Source: Agromyces tardus
Lineage (GTDB): Bacteria; Actinomycetota; Actinomycetes; Actinomycetales; Microbacteriaceae
Assembly: GCF_003710805.1 (NCBI RefSeq)
Contig: NZ_RHHB01000001.1
Coordinates: forward strand, 248,001 to 312,000
Length of the DNA stretch: 64,000 nucleotides
Direction of reading: 5' to 3'
Part shown: positions 31,219 to 39,597 of the stretch, in pieces
Layout: each line of letters starts with the position of its first letter
Numbering within the stretch: the first letter of the stretch is position 1
Position numbers and translations under genes: made by a program
The notes under the pieces: model-generated
What the model was told of the DNA's origin: nothing
What the model saw: the letters and a program-made list of their open reading frames with translations, nothing else
Databases searched by the model: none

Positions 31219-32808
31219 TCAATCTTGGCTTGGTCCTTCATTATCGAAGCGAGCGATCGCATCGAGGATCTCCTCCATCGTGAGCGTTGCCCCCTCGTCG
31301 CCCATCACCTCTGGGTCGACTGACTCGCCGACTGGGACTTGATCGTCCACGAAGGCCTCGTCGGCGGCTTCGCCGTCGTCCTCGCTCAGGCCGTCCATGT
31401 CAAGCGCCACCGCCGTGACATCCTCACTAACCCCTTCGTAAGCGAGGAACTCGGCCAGTGATTCTCGGTCATCGTCTTCGAGAGTCAGGACAAGAGGGAT
31501 AGTGGCTTGGAGCAGGTCCGCCATCAGAAGATTCGATCGTGTCTGGCGCGTTCCTGTTGCGGTTCTGAAATCGACCGTCACGCGACCCGTGGGGGACTTG
31601 ACCTTTGCCTTCTCGACTCCTGTTGTGGTCGCACGCTGACCCGCAACCTCCGTCAGCCGGTCACCATTGATTGGACCTTCCTCGTTATGGACGATCACGA
31701 GTTCGGTTCCAGTACGGAGGGTGACCTCATCCAATGCATCGGGGTCTGCTCGTTCAATAAAGTCATCGATGCTGGGCACAGGTTGCCCCGGCCTGATTTT
31801 GGGTTCGATTTCTTCCTTCGACTCGCTGGTGAGAACGAAGTAGCTCGGTCCTTCGAGGGTTAGGAATCGGTCGCGTATCGACCACGTAAGCTCCACTGCG
31901 TCCGCACCGTCGATCGCCATCGGGTTGCCGAAGACGGCACACGCCCGCGCCTGGAGCACGTCGAGGTTAGCCTGAATGAGACGTGAGACGTTGGGGTTGG
32001 GCAGTTCGATACCAAGCTCTGTTAGGTCACGGAGCCTGACCCCCCGACCAATTCGCTGCCAGAAAGTTCGGTCGCCACTGTCCATGTAATTCAGCAAGTA
32101 GCGCAGGGAATCGAGGTTAAGCCGGCCACTGAGGTCACGAGTTCCGGGGAAATCCTCCAGTCTTCCGTCACTGCCCTCCCACACTGCTTGCAGGACGCGC
32201 GTCATCCGCGACGCCTGGACCTCTCCGAGATTCTCTGTGATCTCTTCGACAGCCGAGGCGGTGCGTGCTGTTTCTGCCTGAGCCGCGGCATCGAAACCGG
32301 ACGCGACAGCCTGCGCGAACTCGACCGCTTCATCTTGAACGAAGAGCCCGCGACCACCTTGCGCCAATGCGTTGGACACCATGGTCGCAGTTGAGTCGTC
32401 CGGCTTTCGGTCGATCAACCGTTCGAGGGCCTCGGGCCCGCTCACCATTGCTTGATGCTCTGCTGCTGCGTCGCGAAGCACTCCGAGGTCGGTGTCTTTC
32501 GGACGTTGCGAGAGGTCGAGCACAAGGGGCGCATGCGCCGTTACATAGCTGATGTCTTCTGCAAGCCACTCCGGCTCATCGGTGATGCGTATGAAGACGC
32601 TGCGCTCCGTGTTGTCCCTCCACCGCAACACGAAGTCGGGCGCGAACGTGTGGTTGAAGTAGTTCGTCGACTTGACCTGAGCAGATGCGTCGAGCGCCTC
32701 GAGTTCCTTGGCTACAGCGGTCTTCACTCGGTCGACGGAATCCCGCGGCGATGGATCGGCCAGTGCTTCACGAATCATCTGCGAGTAATCGAGGGCGGTC
32801 TTAGTCAT
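31219..32808 (-). CDS. Unrecognised 529-aa protein, partner of a putative nuclease
   Basis: I do not recognise a family. Near residues 48-75 the pattern 'NYFNHTFAPDFVLRWRDNTERSVFIRIT' looks like the core strands of a PD-(D/E)xK fold with the PD present but the E-x-K replaced by I-R-I. The middle is helical and alanine-rich (near 145-200), the region 210-300 has 'GTRDLSGRLNLDSLRYLLNYMDSGDRTFWQRIGRGV', and the last 80 residues are strongly acidic. No membrane segment or P-loop is visible. The ATG overlaps the stop of the upstream gene by four bases, so the two proteins are made together. Codon use suggests recent acquisition. Confidence 0.8.
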   Translation of the reverse strand: MTKTALDYSQMIREALADPSPRDSVDRVKTAVAKELEALDASAQVKSTNYFNHTFAPDFVLRWRDNTERSVFIRITDEPEWLAEDISYVTAHAPLVLDLSQRPKDTDLGVLRDAAAEHQAMVSGPEALERLIDRKPDDSTATMVSNALAQGGRGLFVQDEAVEFAQAVASGFDAAAQAETARTASAVEEITENLGEVQASRMTRVLQAVWEGSDGRLEDFPGTRDLSGRLNLDSLRYLLNYMDSGDRTFWQRIGRGVRLRDLTELGIELPNPNVSRLIQANLDVLQARACAVFGNPMAIDGADAVELTWSIRDRFLTLEGPSYFVLTSESKEEIEPKIRPGQPVPSIDDFIERADPDALDEVTLRTGTELVIVHNEEGPINGDRLTEVAGQRATTTGVEKAKVKSPTGRVTVDFRTATGTRQTRSNLLMADLLQATIPLVLTLEDDDRESLAEFLAYEGVSEDVTAVALDMDGLSEDDGEAADEAFVDDQVPVGESVDPEVMGDEGATLTMEEILDAIARFDNEGPSQD

Positions 32809-33413
32809 GACGACGCTTTCTCAGCTTCGTAGGCTTCGATCAGGCCACGGTGCCCGGGTGTGATCACCAACTGCTCCTGCCGCTCGGACAAGATGATTAA
32901 CCAGAGTCTGCTCGCGACCTCCGACACAACGGCGTCATCGACCAACCCTTCGGCAGTGGCTTCGTCCAAATCCCCAAAGATCCGCTTGCGTTGGGCTATC
33001 ACAGCAGCACGAACCGTCTCCTCGCTCGTGTGCGTGGACCACCTCGATGCAGTGTGTGGACTCCATGAGATCCACATGAAGTGGTCGCAGAACATCGCGC
33101 GGTCAAGATACGCGACATAGCACTTTGCGAGGAACTCCTCGTAATGGCCAGGAAGGTTGCTGGAGTCCGAATACATCTTGGATTCGGCATAGAACGTCTG
33201 ACCGTCGAACTCGTCGTACTTGAAAAGACCGCCGAGGTCAAAGCTGAAGGTCCGACCCCCTTCAGGCCACGAGAACTCCAACTTTGGAATCGCAGCAGCA
33301 TTGGGGTTCACCCATTGGGCATTGACCCGAGTTGTTGACTCCAACCACCGCTTCGCACGCCGAGCGCCGTCCGCCCCCTTAGCATGCAAAGCCTCACCCT
33401 GCATTCCGGCCAT
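32805..33413 (-). CDS. Unrecognised 202-aa protein with a PD-(D/E)xK-like motif
   Basis: Residues near 38-75 read 'LEFSWPEGGRTFSFDLGGLFKYDEFDGQTFYAESKMY': an Asp in a strand (FDLGG or EFDGQ) followed by a strand with E-S-K, the order of a PD-(D/E)xK nuclease active site. A helical region with many aromatic residues follows ('HYEEFLAKCYVAYLDRAMFCDHFMWISWSPHTASRW'), then a helical C terminus. This makes it a candidate nuclease, by inference only. The ATG at 33413 has AGGG eight bases upstream; a TTG at 33437 is the alternative. It is first in a two-gene operon with the 529-aa protein. Confidence 0.78.
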   Translation of the reverse strand: MAGMQGEALHAKGADGARRAKRWLESTTRVNAQWVNPNAAAIPKLEFSWPEGGRTFSFDLGGLFKYDEFDGQTFYAESKMYSDSSNLPGHYEEFLAKCYVAYLDRAMFCDHFMWISWSPHTASRWSTHTSEETVRAAVIAQRKRIFGDLDEATAEGLVDDAVVSEVASRLWLIILSERQEQLVITPGHRGLIEAYEAEKASS

Positions 33414-33791
33414 GATCCGTACCCTACTGCGGTTCAAGATGACGGTCGGTCAGGCTATGGCTTCGGGGTGTCCCGATTCCATTGTGGCGGCGGGCGGGCG
33501 GGCGAGGAGGGGCGGGTCAGTTCCACTTAACACACTCCGTCTGCGGTCGGTATGACGGTTAGTCGCCCGTGTTGGTGGAGCCGCCCGTGCCGGGCTTCGG
33601 CTTCTGGCCCTCAGTGATCCACTCGAACACCTCGTCCGGATCGGGGCGCGGTGTGGGCTTGGGCCGCGAGCGCGAAAACCTCGACGGCAAGTGGCGGGAA
33701 GACAGACGAGTTGCGATGCCGAGACCATCGTCGTTGCTCGCTACAGCCGGAATTCCAGTGCATGGAATACCCGCGCCGCCTCCGCGTTGAA
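33414..33791. other. Intergenic region with a possible gene remnant
   Basis: Between the putative nuclease operon and the Clp ATPase gene. On the minus strand a frame without a start gives 'RFSRSRPKPTPRPDPDEVFEW', 'ITEGQKPKPGTGGSTNTGD' and a TAA stop at 33559-33561; it looks like the Pro-rich tail of a lost protein. The rest (33414-33558) is unassigned and should hold the promoter of the minus-strand operon. The Clp promoter should lie at about 33735-33790. Confidence 0.4.
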
Positions 33792-33812
33792 CTTGAGCGT
33801 ACCCAACTCAAG
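33792..33812 (+). promoter_or_regulatory. HAIR operator, predicted HspR binding site
   Basis: CTTGAGC-N7-ACTCAAG matches the HspR-associated inverted repeat (CTTGAGT-N7-ACTCAAG) at 13 of 14 arm positions with the exact seven-base spacer. It ends 15 bases before the GTG start of the Clp ATPase gene. In actinobacteria HspR represses dnaK and clpB operons through this site and releases on heat or protein damage, so the gene downstream is predicted to be heat-inducible. Confidence 0.88.
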
Positions 33813-33827
33813 TCCCCAGGAGGATTG

Positions 33828-36428
33828 GTGCCCGAAGACTTCAACCCCGAAGCCGGCGCGAGCTCGTTCGACGAGTTCCTCAGCCGGTACCTTGCGGGTG
33901 AGCAGGCGCGTCAGGCTCGGTCGATCGACCTCAGCCGGTTCCTGACCGCCCGCACGCAAGGCATCCTGCAGCAGGCAGGACGCTTCGCGCTCGAGCGCGG
34001 CCAGACCGAGCTCGACGCTCTGCACATCCTGCGCGTGATCGTCGAGGACGAGAGCGTCAAGCAGGCGATCAGCCGCATCGGCGTCGCCCCCGAGCGCATC
34101 ATCACGGCGACCGAGGCGCGGCTGCCTGCGGCATCCGATGTGGCGGATATCAACGCTGCTACGATCACGCCGAGCGCAAGCCGGGCGCTGTTCCACGCGT
34201 ACCAGGTGGCGCGGTCGAGCGGGTCGACGTACATCGACCCCGAGCACCTGTTCTTCGCGCTCGTGCTGGGACAGGATGCGCCGGCCGGCCAGGTGTTGGC
34301 GCGCGCAGGCGTGACCGCTGAGGCGCTCACGCAGAGCGTGCGCGAGACGGTCATGGGCGACAACGCTGACGAGGACGGGTCTCGATACGGCGCTGGCGCG
34401 CCTACTCGACGGGCGGGGGAGAGCGAGACGCCGATGCTCGACAAGTTCGGCACAGACCTCACGGCCCTCGCCGAGAACGGCGAGCTCGACCCGGTGATCG
34501 GACGCGTCGACGAGATCGAGCAGACCATCGAGATCCTCAGCCGCCGCACGAAGAACAACCCCGTGCTGATCGGCGAGGCCGGCGTCGGCAAGACCGCGAT
34601 CGTCGAGGGCCTCGCCCGCGCGATCGTCGAGGAGTCCGTGCCCGAGGCGCTGCTTGAGAAGCGAGTGATCTCGCTCGACCTCCCCGGCATGCTCGCCGGC
34701 ACCCGCTACCGCGGCGACTTCGAGGAGCGCCTCACCAAGACTATGGAGGAGATCGCCGCGCACAAGGGCGAGCTCATCATCTTCATCGATGAGATCCACA
34801 CCGTGGTCGGCGCGGGCGGCTCGGGCGACGGCGGCACCGACGCGGGCAACATCCTGAAGCCCCGCCTCGCGCGCGGCGAGCTGCACCTCGTGGGTGCGAC
34901 CACGCTCAAGGAGTACCGCACCATCGAGAAGGACCCCGCGCTCGAGCGCCGGTTCCAGCCGGTGAAGGTCGGCGAGCCCTCGATCGAGGACGCCGTGCTC
35001 ATCCTGCACGGACTCAAGCCCGCCTACGAGGAGCACCACGGCGTCGAGTACACGGATGCCGCGCTGCGGGCGGCCGTCGAGCTCTCGGCCAGGTACCTCA
35101 CCGACCGGGTCCTGCCCGACAAGGCCATCGACCTCATCGACCAGGCCGGGGCGCGGCTGCGCCTGCGGCTCGGCGTGAAGACGGATGTCTCCGCGCTCAT
35201 CGCGCGGCTCGCCGACCTCGAGGCGGACAAGAACGCCGCCGTCGGCGCCGAGCACTACGAGGAGGCGTCGCGCATCCGTGACGAGATCTCGAAGGTGCAG
35301 GCGAAGCTCGACGAGGTGACGGCTTCCGGCCGCGCCGCGGCATCCGCTGACCCTGCCGACCGCTCGACCGTGATCGACGAGGCCGAGATCGCCGCGGTGA
35401 TCTCGCGGGCCACCGGGATTCCGGTGAACCGCCTCACCGAGAGCGAGCGCGAGCGTCTCGGCGACCTCGAGGGCGAGCTGCACGCGCGCGTCATTGGCCA
35501 GGACGACGCGGTCACCGCGGTCGCGAAGGCCGTGCGCCGTAGTCGCACCGGCATGGGCGACGCCAAGCGTCCCGTCGGATCGTTCCTGTTCCTCGGGCCG
35601 ACGGGTGTCGGCAAGACCGAGCTGGCGCGTGCGCTGGCGTCGTCGCTCTTCGACGACGAGCAGGCGATCGTGCGCTTCGACATGAGCGAGTTCGGCGAGC
35701 GGCACACTGTCTCGCGGCTCGTCGGCGCCCCTCCCGGCTATGTCGGTTACGACGAGGCCGGGCAGCTCACCGAGCGCGTTCGGCGCAACCCGTACTCGAT
35801 CGTGCTGTTCGACGAGATCGAGAAGGCGCACCCTGACGTGTTCAACCTGCTGCTGCAGGTGCTCGACGACGGACGCCTGACCGACGGCCAGGGTCGCACG
35901 GTCGACTTCCGCAACACGGTGATCGTGATGACCTCGAACCTCGGTTCGGAGTTCCTCGCGTCGCGATCGGGTGCGCTCGGTTTCGTCGCTTCGACGGACG
36001 GCTCCGGGTTCTCGTCTGCGGATGACGTGCGCAACCGCGTCATGGGCAAGGTGCGCGAGGCCATGCGGCCCGAGTTCCTGAACCGCATCGACGAGATCGT
36101 GCTGTTCCAGAAGCTCGGCGCTGACGAGCTCTCCCAGATCGTGCGCCTCATGCTCGGCGCGACCTCGAAGCGGCTCGCCGCTCGTGAGGTCGAGTTCGAG
36201 GTGACGGATGCCGCGGTGGAGCTCCTCGCGGAGCTCGGATATGAGCCCGAGTACGGTGCCCGTCCGCTGCGTCGCGTGATCCAGCGCGAGATCGACGACC
36301 GCATCAGCGACCTGTTCGTGAGCGGTGCGCTCGGCGACGGCGAGGGCGTGCGCGTGGACGCCGCCGACGGCGCGTTCGTCGTCGTGCCGGTGCCGCGGGC
36401 GACCGTGGAGCTGCCGATCGCGGCATAG
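33828..36428 (+). CDS. clpC: Hsp100/Clp ATPase, ClpC-like unfoldase
   Basis: About 866 aa with two AAA+ modules. A divergent N-terminal Clp domain (residues about 15-165) precedes Walker A GEAGVGKT near 249 and Walker B IIFIDEIH near 316. A short UVR-type linker '[18 protein letters not shown]' near 470-490 takes the place of the long ClpB coiled coil, which supports ClpC over ClpB. The second module has GPTGVGKT near 590 and IVLFDEIEK near 655. Unusually for ClpC, a HAIR site lies upstream, the control expected for clpB. The GTG at 33828 is chosen from AGGAGG upstream, though spacing is only four bases. It may work with ClpP or alone. Confidence 0.92.
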   Translation: MPEDFNPEAGASSFDEFLSRYLAGEQARQARSIDLSRFLTARTQGILQQAGRFALERGQTELDALHILRVIVEDESVKQAISRIGVAPERIITATEARLPAASDVADINAATITPSASRALFHAYQVARSSGSTYIDPEHLFFALVLGQDAPAGQVLARAGVTAEALTQSVRETVMGDNADEDGSRYGAGAPTRRAGESETPMLDKFGTDLTALAENGELDPVIGRVDEIEQTIEILSRRTKNNPVLIGEAGVGKTAIVEGLARAIVEESVPEALLEKRVISLDLPGMLAGTRYRGDFEERLTKTMEEIAAHKGELIIFIDEIHTVVGAGGSGDGGTDAGNILKPRLARGELHLVGATTLKEYRTIEKDPALERRFQPVKVGEPSIEDAVLILHGLKPAYEEHHGVEYTDAALRAAVELSARYLTDRVLPDKAIDLIDQAGARLRLRLGVKTDVSALIARLADLEADKNAAVGAEHYEEASRIRDEISKVQAKLDEVTASGRAAASADPADRSTVIDEAEIAAVISRATGIPVNRLTESERERLGDLEGELHARVIGQDDAVTAVAKAVRRSRTGMGDAKRPVGSFLFLGPTGVGKTELARALASSLFDDEQAIVRFDMSEFGERHTVSRLVGAPPGYVGYDEAGQLTERVRRNPYSIVLFDEIEKAHPDVFNLLLQVLDDGRLTDGQGRTVDFRNTVIVMTSNLGSEFLASRSGALGFVASTDGSGFSSADDVRNRVMGKVREAMRPEFLNRIDEIVLFQKLGADELSQIVRLMLGATSKRLAAREVEFEVTDAAVELLAELGYEPEYGARPLRRVIQREIDDRISDLFVSGALGDGEGVRVDAADGAFVVVPVPRATVELPIAA

Positions 36429-36474
36429 TTCCGCGGCTTCCGGCGGTACCGAGCTACCGGACGAACCGGCACGG

Positions 36475-36507
36475 AAGGCCCGGTCCTCATCACGAGGGCC
36501 GGGCCTT
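36475..36507. terminator. Bidirectional transcription terminator
   Basis: AAGGCCCGG-T-CCTC and GAGG-G-CCGGGCCTT pair around the loop ATCAC, leaving one T-G wobble. It sits between the convergent Clp ATPase gene (ends 36428) and TetR gene (ends 36516). The same right-arm wording GAGGGCCGGGC(G/C)TTCG recurs in hairpins at 49619 and 59636. Confidence 0.85.
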
Positions 36508-36515
36508 CGTCCTGC

Positions 36516-37115
36516 TCAGGGGAGGAGAACCCGCACCTGGTCGCTGATCTCCTGCAGGATGTCGTCGACGGTGCTGGCGACATTCGCCGGGGTCGCCATG
36601 CTGATGAACATGATCGCCGAGATGACGCGGGCGAGCGTCGCAGCGTCATCAGAGTCGACCAGGTCGTCGCGTCGCAGCACGCCGGCGATCGCCTCCTCGG
36701 TCTGGACGGTCAGCGCGAGGGCGTCGCGGTGGTGCGGCTCCTCTGGGTCGCCGAAGACGAGCTCACGAAGGTAGGTGCGCCCGTTGTCGACCTGGATGCG
36801 GTTGCACTCCACGATCGGACGGATGATCGCCATCACCGCGTCGAGTGCATCGGGGATGCTCTGGGCGGCGGCCCTTCCCTCTTCGAGCGCGTCGACGTAG
36901 CCGGAGTTCTGCACCAGCAGGAGCAGCTCGCCCTTGGTCTTGGCATAGAGGAACAAGGTGCCGGTGCCGATGTCGGCCTTCTCGGCGATCTGCTGCGTGG
37001 TCACCTCGTCGACACCGTGCTCGGCGAAGAGTTCTCGCGCCGCGGCGGTGATGCGTTCGAGCTTGGCCTGCTTGTTCCGCTCGCGTCGTCCGACCGGTGG
37101 GGTGGCCAGTGCCAT
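36516..37115 (-). CDS. TetR/AcrR-family regulator
   Basis: About 199 aa. Residues 12-60 form the TetR DNA-binding domain ('RNKQAKLERITAAARELFAEHGVDEVTTQQIAEKADIGTGTLFLYAKTKGELLLL'); the remainder is the helical ligand domain. GGAGGA precedes the ATG at 37115. It is third in an operon behind the hydrolase and EthD-like genes, so it probably represses the shared promoter at 38895-38923 and is relieved by the substrate of the two enzymes. Confidence 0.93.
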   Translation of the reverse strand: MALATPPVGRRERNKQAKLERITAAARELFAEHGVDEVTTQQIAEKADIGTGTLFLYAKTKGELLLLVQNSGYVDALEEGRAAAQSIPDALDAVMAIIRPIVECNRIQVDNGRTYLRELVFGDPEEPHHRDALALTVQTEEAIAGVLRRDDLVDSDDAATLARVISAIMFISMATPANVASTVDDILQEISDQVRVLLP

Positions 37116-37148
37116 GTCGGGTCCTCCAGCGATTCGATCTGACTGTGC

Positions 37149-37946
37149 TCAGTTACGAACATAGTCGGGGAGGACTCGGCTCTCGCGGACATACGTCAAT
37201 GCCTCGGAGACCTCGTAGGCGTGGATGGCGGAGGCGAACTCCGGGAGCCCGTCCGAGAGCTTCGCGAGCTCCTCGCTGTCGAAGAAGGCCGCCCGCTCGG
37301 ATGCGCCAGGGAAGCCCAGCATCAGCGAGGCGTGGAACCGCTGGTCGGCGGGGTTGTCGTGGGCGACGTTCGGTGTGTCCCAGAGCCTCTCGTTCCAGGG
37401 CATGAACACTTGGGTTCGCAACTCGGTCAGCGCGCCCGTGTTCGCGAGAGCGGGCACGAGCTCGTCGGTGAGGTGCTTGCGGAATTGTCGGCCGCCGACG
37501 CCCTCTCGTCTCCTGAGGTAGACCAGGACTCGAGCCCCGGTCTGCTCGCCAGGTCGCGCGACGTGATACCAGCGCATCGAGTTCGGCGGGCCGGCGTAGA
37601 GCAGGGTGCGCCGGAACACGTTGATCTCGTCTTCGTAGGCGAGTCGGGTCTGCTTGCGGCCACGGAGCGGCGACAGGACCGACTGGAATGTGACGTCGGC
37701 GACCCCGTCGATCCTGCGATCGGTGGGGATGGTCGTCTCGACGCCCGGTGTGGCGGGCCACAGGCCGGGGTTGATGGCGGCGAGATGGATCTGCCGGTAC
37801 TCGTCCATCCCGGGGGTTGCCGAGATGATCTTCGAGTGCGGACCCTTCCAGTAGTCCATTCCCTGCTGGCGGGGCTGGTCAGTGCGCATCCAGAGCAGGA
37901 TCGATGATGCGAAGGGCTTCTTCGTGTACTGGGTCCTGATGGTCAT
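37149..37946 (-). CDS. EthD-domain/dimeric alpha-beta barrel protein
   Basis: About 265 aa. The start 'SILLWMRTDQPRQQGMDYWKGPHSKIISATPGMDEYRQIHLA' fits the EthD family pattern (short strand, 'YW...HS.I....PG...Y.Q.H'), and a second barrel-like half follows ('ARVLVYLRRREGVGGRQFRKHLTDELVPALA'). Such two-barrel proteins act in degradation of ethers or in polyketide-like ring chemistry. The ATG at 37946 is chosen from the family start. It lies between the hydrolase gene and the TetR gene with gaps of 32 and 33 bases. Confidence 0.82.
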   Translation of the reverse strand: MTIRTQYTKKPFASSILLWMRTDQPRQQGMDYWKGPHSKIISATPGMDEYRQIHLAAINPGLWPATPGVETTIPTDRRIDGVADVTFQSVLSPLRGRKQTRLAYEDEINVFRRTLLYAGPPNSMRWYHVARPGEQTGARVLVYLRRREGVGGRQFRKHLTDELVPALANTGALTELRTQVFMPWNERLWDTPNVAHDNPADQRFHASLMLGFPGASERAAFFDSEELAKLSDGLPEFASAIHAYEVSEALTYVRESRVLPDYVRN

Positions 37947-37978
37947 GGTCCGGTCTTTCTGGTGGTTTCGGATGCCGG

Positions 37979-38845
37979 TCAGCGGGCGAGGAATTCGACC
38001 GCGATGGGGGCGAACCTGTCGTGGAACTGGAAGATGCCGCCGTGTCCGGAGTCGGGGTAGATGATCAGCTCGGATCCGGCGATGCGGCGGTGCAGGTCTT
38101 CGGAGAGCACCGAGGGCACCATGCGGTCGTTGTCGCCGTTGGCGATCAGGGTGGGCTGGGTGAGCTTCGACAGGTCGGCGGGTGCCGACCGTCCCCACTT
38201 CTTGATCGCCTTCAGCTGCGTCTGGAACGCCTTCGCCGTGACCGGCGTGTCACGGTCGACGGTGCGCTCCTGGAGCCGCTTCACGAATGCCTTCGCGGCG
38301 GGCTTGCCGGTGGCGTTGCGGTTGAAGAACAGGAACTCCTTCGGGTCGGACCGGGTCAGCGCGGCACGCAGGATGTCGAAGTAGGTGGTGCCGGCGACCT
38401 TGTCGATGTCCGTGCCGCCGGCGGGGCCGGTGCCGGTGAGGATGAGCTTGCGCACCAGCTCGGGATGCTTGGCCACGAGCGCCTGGGCGATCATGCCGCC
38501 GAGCGAGAAGGAGAAGACGTCGATCTTGTCGAACCCGAGCGCGCGGATGAAGGTGTACGCGTCGTCGGCCATCGCCTCGACGGTGTCGGGCACGTCGCCG
38601 CTGGACGCGCCGACGCCGCGGTTGTCGAAGGTGATGACGTGGTGGTCCTTGGCGATCGGGTCGACGATGCGGGGATCCCAGTTGTCGAGGTTCGCGGCGA
38701 GGTGGACGAAGAAGACGACGGGGATGCCGCCCTTCGGTCCCAGCTCGCGGTAGGTGTACGTGACGTCGCCGACGTCGACGGTGCGGGCAGGCGCCTGTGC
38801 GTACGAGGTGTTGACCGGGGCGTTCGGGGTATCCGTGATGCTCAT
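37979..38845 (-). CDS. Alpha/beta hydrolase
   Basis: About 288 aa. 'VTYTYRELGPKGGIPVVFFVHLAANLDNWDPRIVDPIAKDHHVITFDNRGVGASSGDVPDTVEAMADDAYTF' is a textbook hydrolase start. The nucleophile elbow is FSFSLGG near 108-114, Asp in 'NGDNDRMVPS' near 234 and His in 'YPDSGHGGIFQFHDRFAPIAVEFLA' near 265. AAGGAG lies before the ATG at 38845. It is first in the operon with EthD-like and TetR genes; a role in breaking down an organic compound that also acts as inducer is likely but unproven. Confidence 0.93.
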   Translation of the reverse strand: MSITDTPNAPVNTSYAQAPARTVDVGDVTYTYRELGPKGGIPVVFFVHLAANLDNWDPRIVDPIAKDHHVITFDNRGVGASSGDVPDTVEAMADDAYTFIRALGFDKIDVFSFSLGGMIAQALVAKHPELVRKLILTGTGPAGGTDIDKVAGTTYFDILRAALTRSDPKEFLFFNRNATGKPAAKAFVKRLQERTVDRDTPVTAKAFQTQLKAIKKWGRSAPADLSKLTQPTLIANGDNDRMVPSVLSEDLHRRIAGSELIIYPDSGHGGIFQFHDRFAPIAVEFLAR

Positions 38846-38894
38846 GAGCGTGCTCCTTCTGATGAGTCTCGATCCATAAAGCCGAGTACGCTCA

Positions 38895-38923
38895 ATTATG
38901 AGTCAACTCAGTAAAGTTGTCAA
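38895..38923 (-). promoter_or_regulatory. Strong promoter with embedded TetR-type operator
   Basis: On the minus strand TTGACA (38918-38923) and CATAAT (38895-38900) are 17 bases apart, close to the sigma-70-type consensus. The dyad TGAGT-CA-ACTCA (38899-38910) lies across the spacer and -10 edge, and a second palindrome CTCA-ATTA-TGAG (38891-38902) overlaps it. This arrangement would let the TetR protein of the operon block RNA polymerase. The first gene starts 50 bases downstream. Confidence 0.8.
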
Positions 38924-38962
38924 GCAAGTCGCCCGGTTCATGGTGGGCGCGGCATCCGATCG

Positions 38963-39517
38963 GTGACCGCCATCCTCACCGCGTGGTGCGGCTTCCAGGC
39001 CTCGAAGTGGAGCGGCGAGCGTGCGATCGCGTTCGCCGAGGCATCCGCCGCCCGGGTCGAGGCGACCGACGCCGACGGTCAGGCCCGTGAGGCCCGCGTG
39101 GTCGACCTGATCATCTACGCCGAATGGGTGACCGCCACCGCGCAGGGCGACACTGCGCTCGCCGACGAGATCGAGGCCCGGTTCACGCCGCACTTCCGGG
39201 TCGCCTTCGACGCCTGGCAGGCCGACGGGGAGTCCGAGCCCGGCCCGTTCGCGATGGCCGAGTACGTGCCGCCGGGCACCGAGCAGAGCGCGGAACGCTC
39301 CGCGTACGCGGAGGCGTGCTTCGCGGACGCGCTCGAAGATACCGAGCGAGGCGACAACTATTCGCTGTTGACCGTGCTGTTCGCGCTCGTGCTCTTCCTG
39401 ACCGCGATGGCCCAGCGCGACATCCACCACGTCGCCGCGTGGATCATGCTCGGGCTGGCCGGCCTCATCGCCGTGAGCGGGCTCATCGTGCTGTTCACCT
39501 TCCCGGCGCGGTTCTGA
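38963..39517 (+). CDS. Membrane protein, probably truncated at the N terminus
   Basis: About 184 aa from a GTG at 38963. It begins 'TAILTAWCGFQASKWSGERAIAFAEASAARVEATDADGQAREAR' and ends with two clear membrane segments ('YSLLTVLFALVLFLTAMA' near 134-151 and 'VAAWIMLGLAGLIAVSGLIVLFTF' near 157-180). The 'AWCGFQASKWSG' wording normally follows a first membrane helix in this actinobacterial family; here only its last turns remain and no ribosome site is seen. The neighbouring inducible operon may have displaced its 5' end. The protein may still be made. Confidence 0.65.
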   Translation: MTAILTAWCGFQASKWSGERAIAFAEASAARVEATDADGQAREARVVDLIIYAEWVTATAQGDTALADEIEARFTPHFRVAFDAWQADGESEPGPFAMAEYVPPGTEQSAERSAYAEACFADALEDTERGDNYSLLTVLFALVLFLTAMAQRDIHHVAAWIMLGLAGLIAVSGLIVLFTFPARF

Positions 39518-39597
39518 CCTCTGGCGGTCGCCTCTGGCGGTCGCCTCTGGCCGCGCCTATGCTGACCGGGTCACAGCGAACTCGATGAGGAGTGACG

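Noticed and set aside
33828-36428. ClpB disaggregase, suggested by the HAIR site
   Set aside because: The linker between the AAA+ modules is too short for the ClpB middle coiled coil and has a UVR-like motif.
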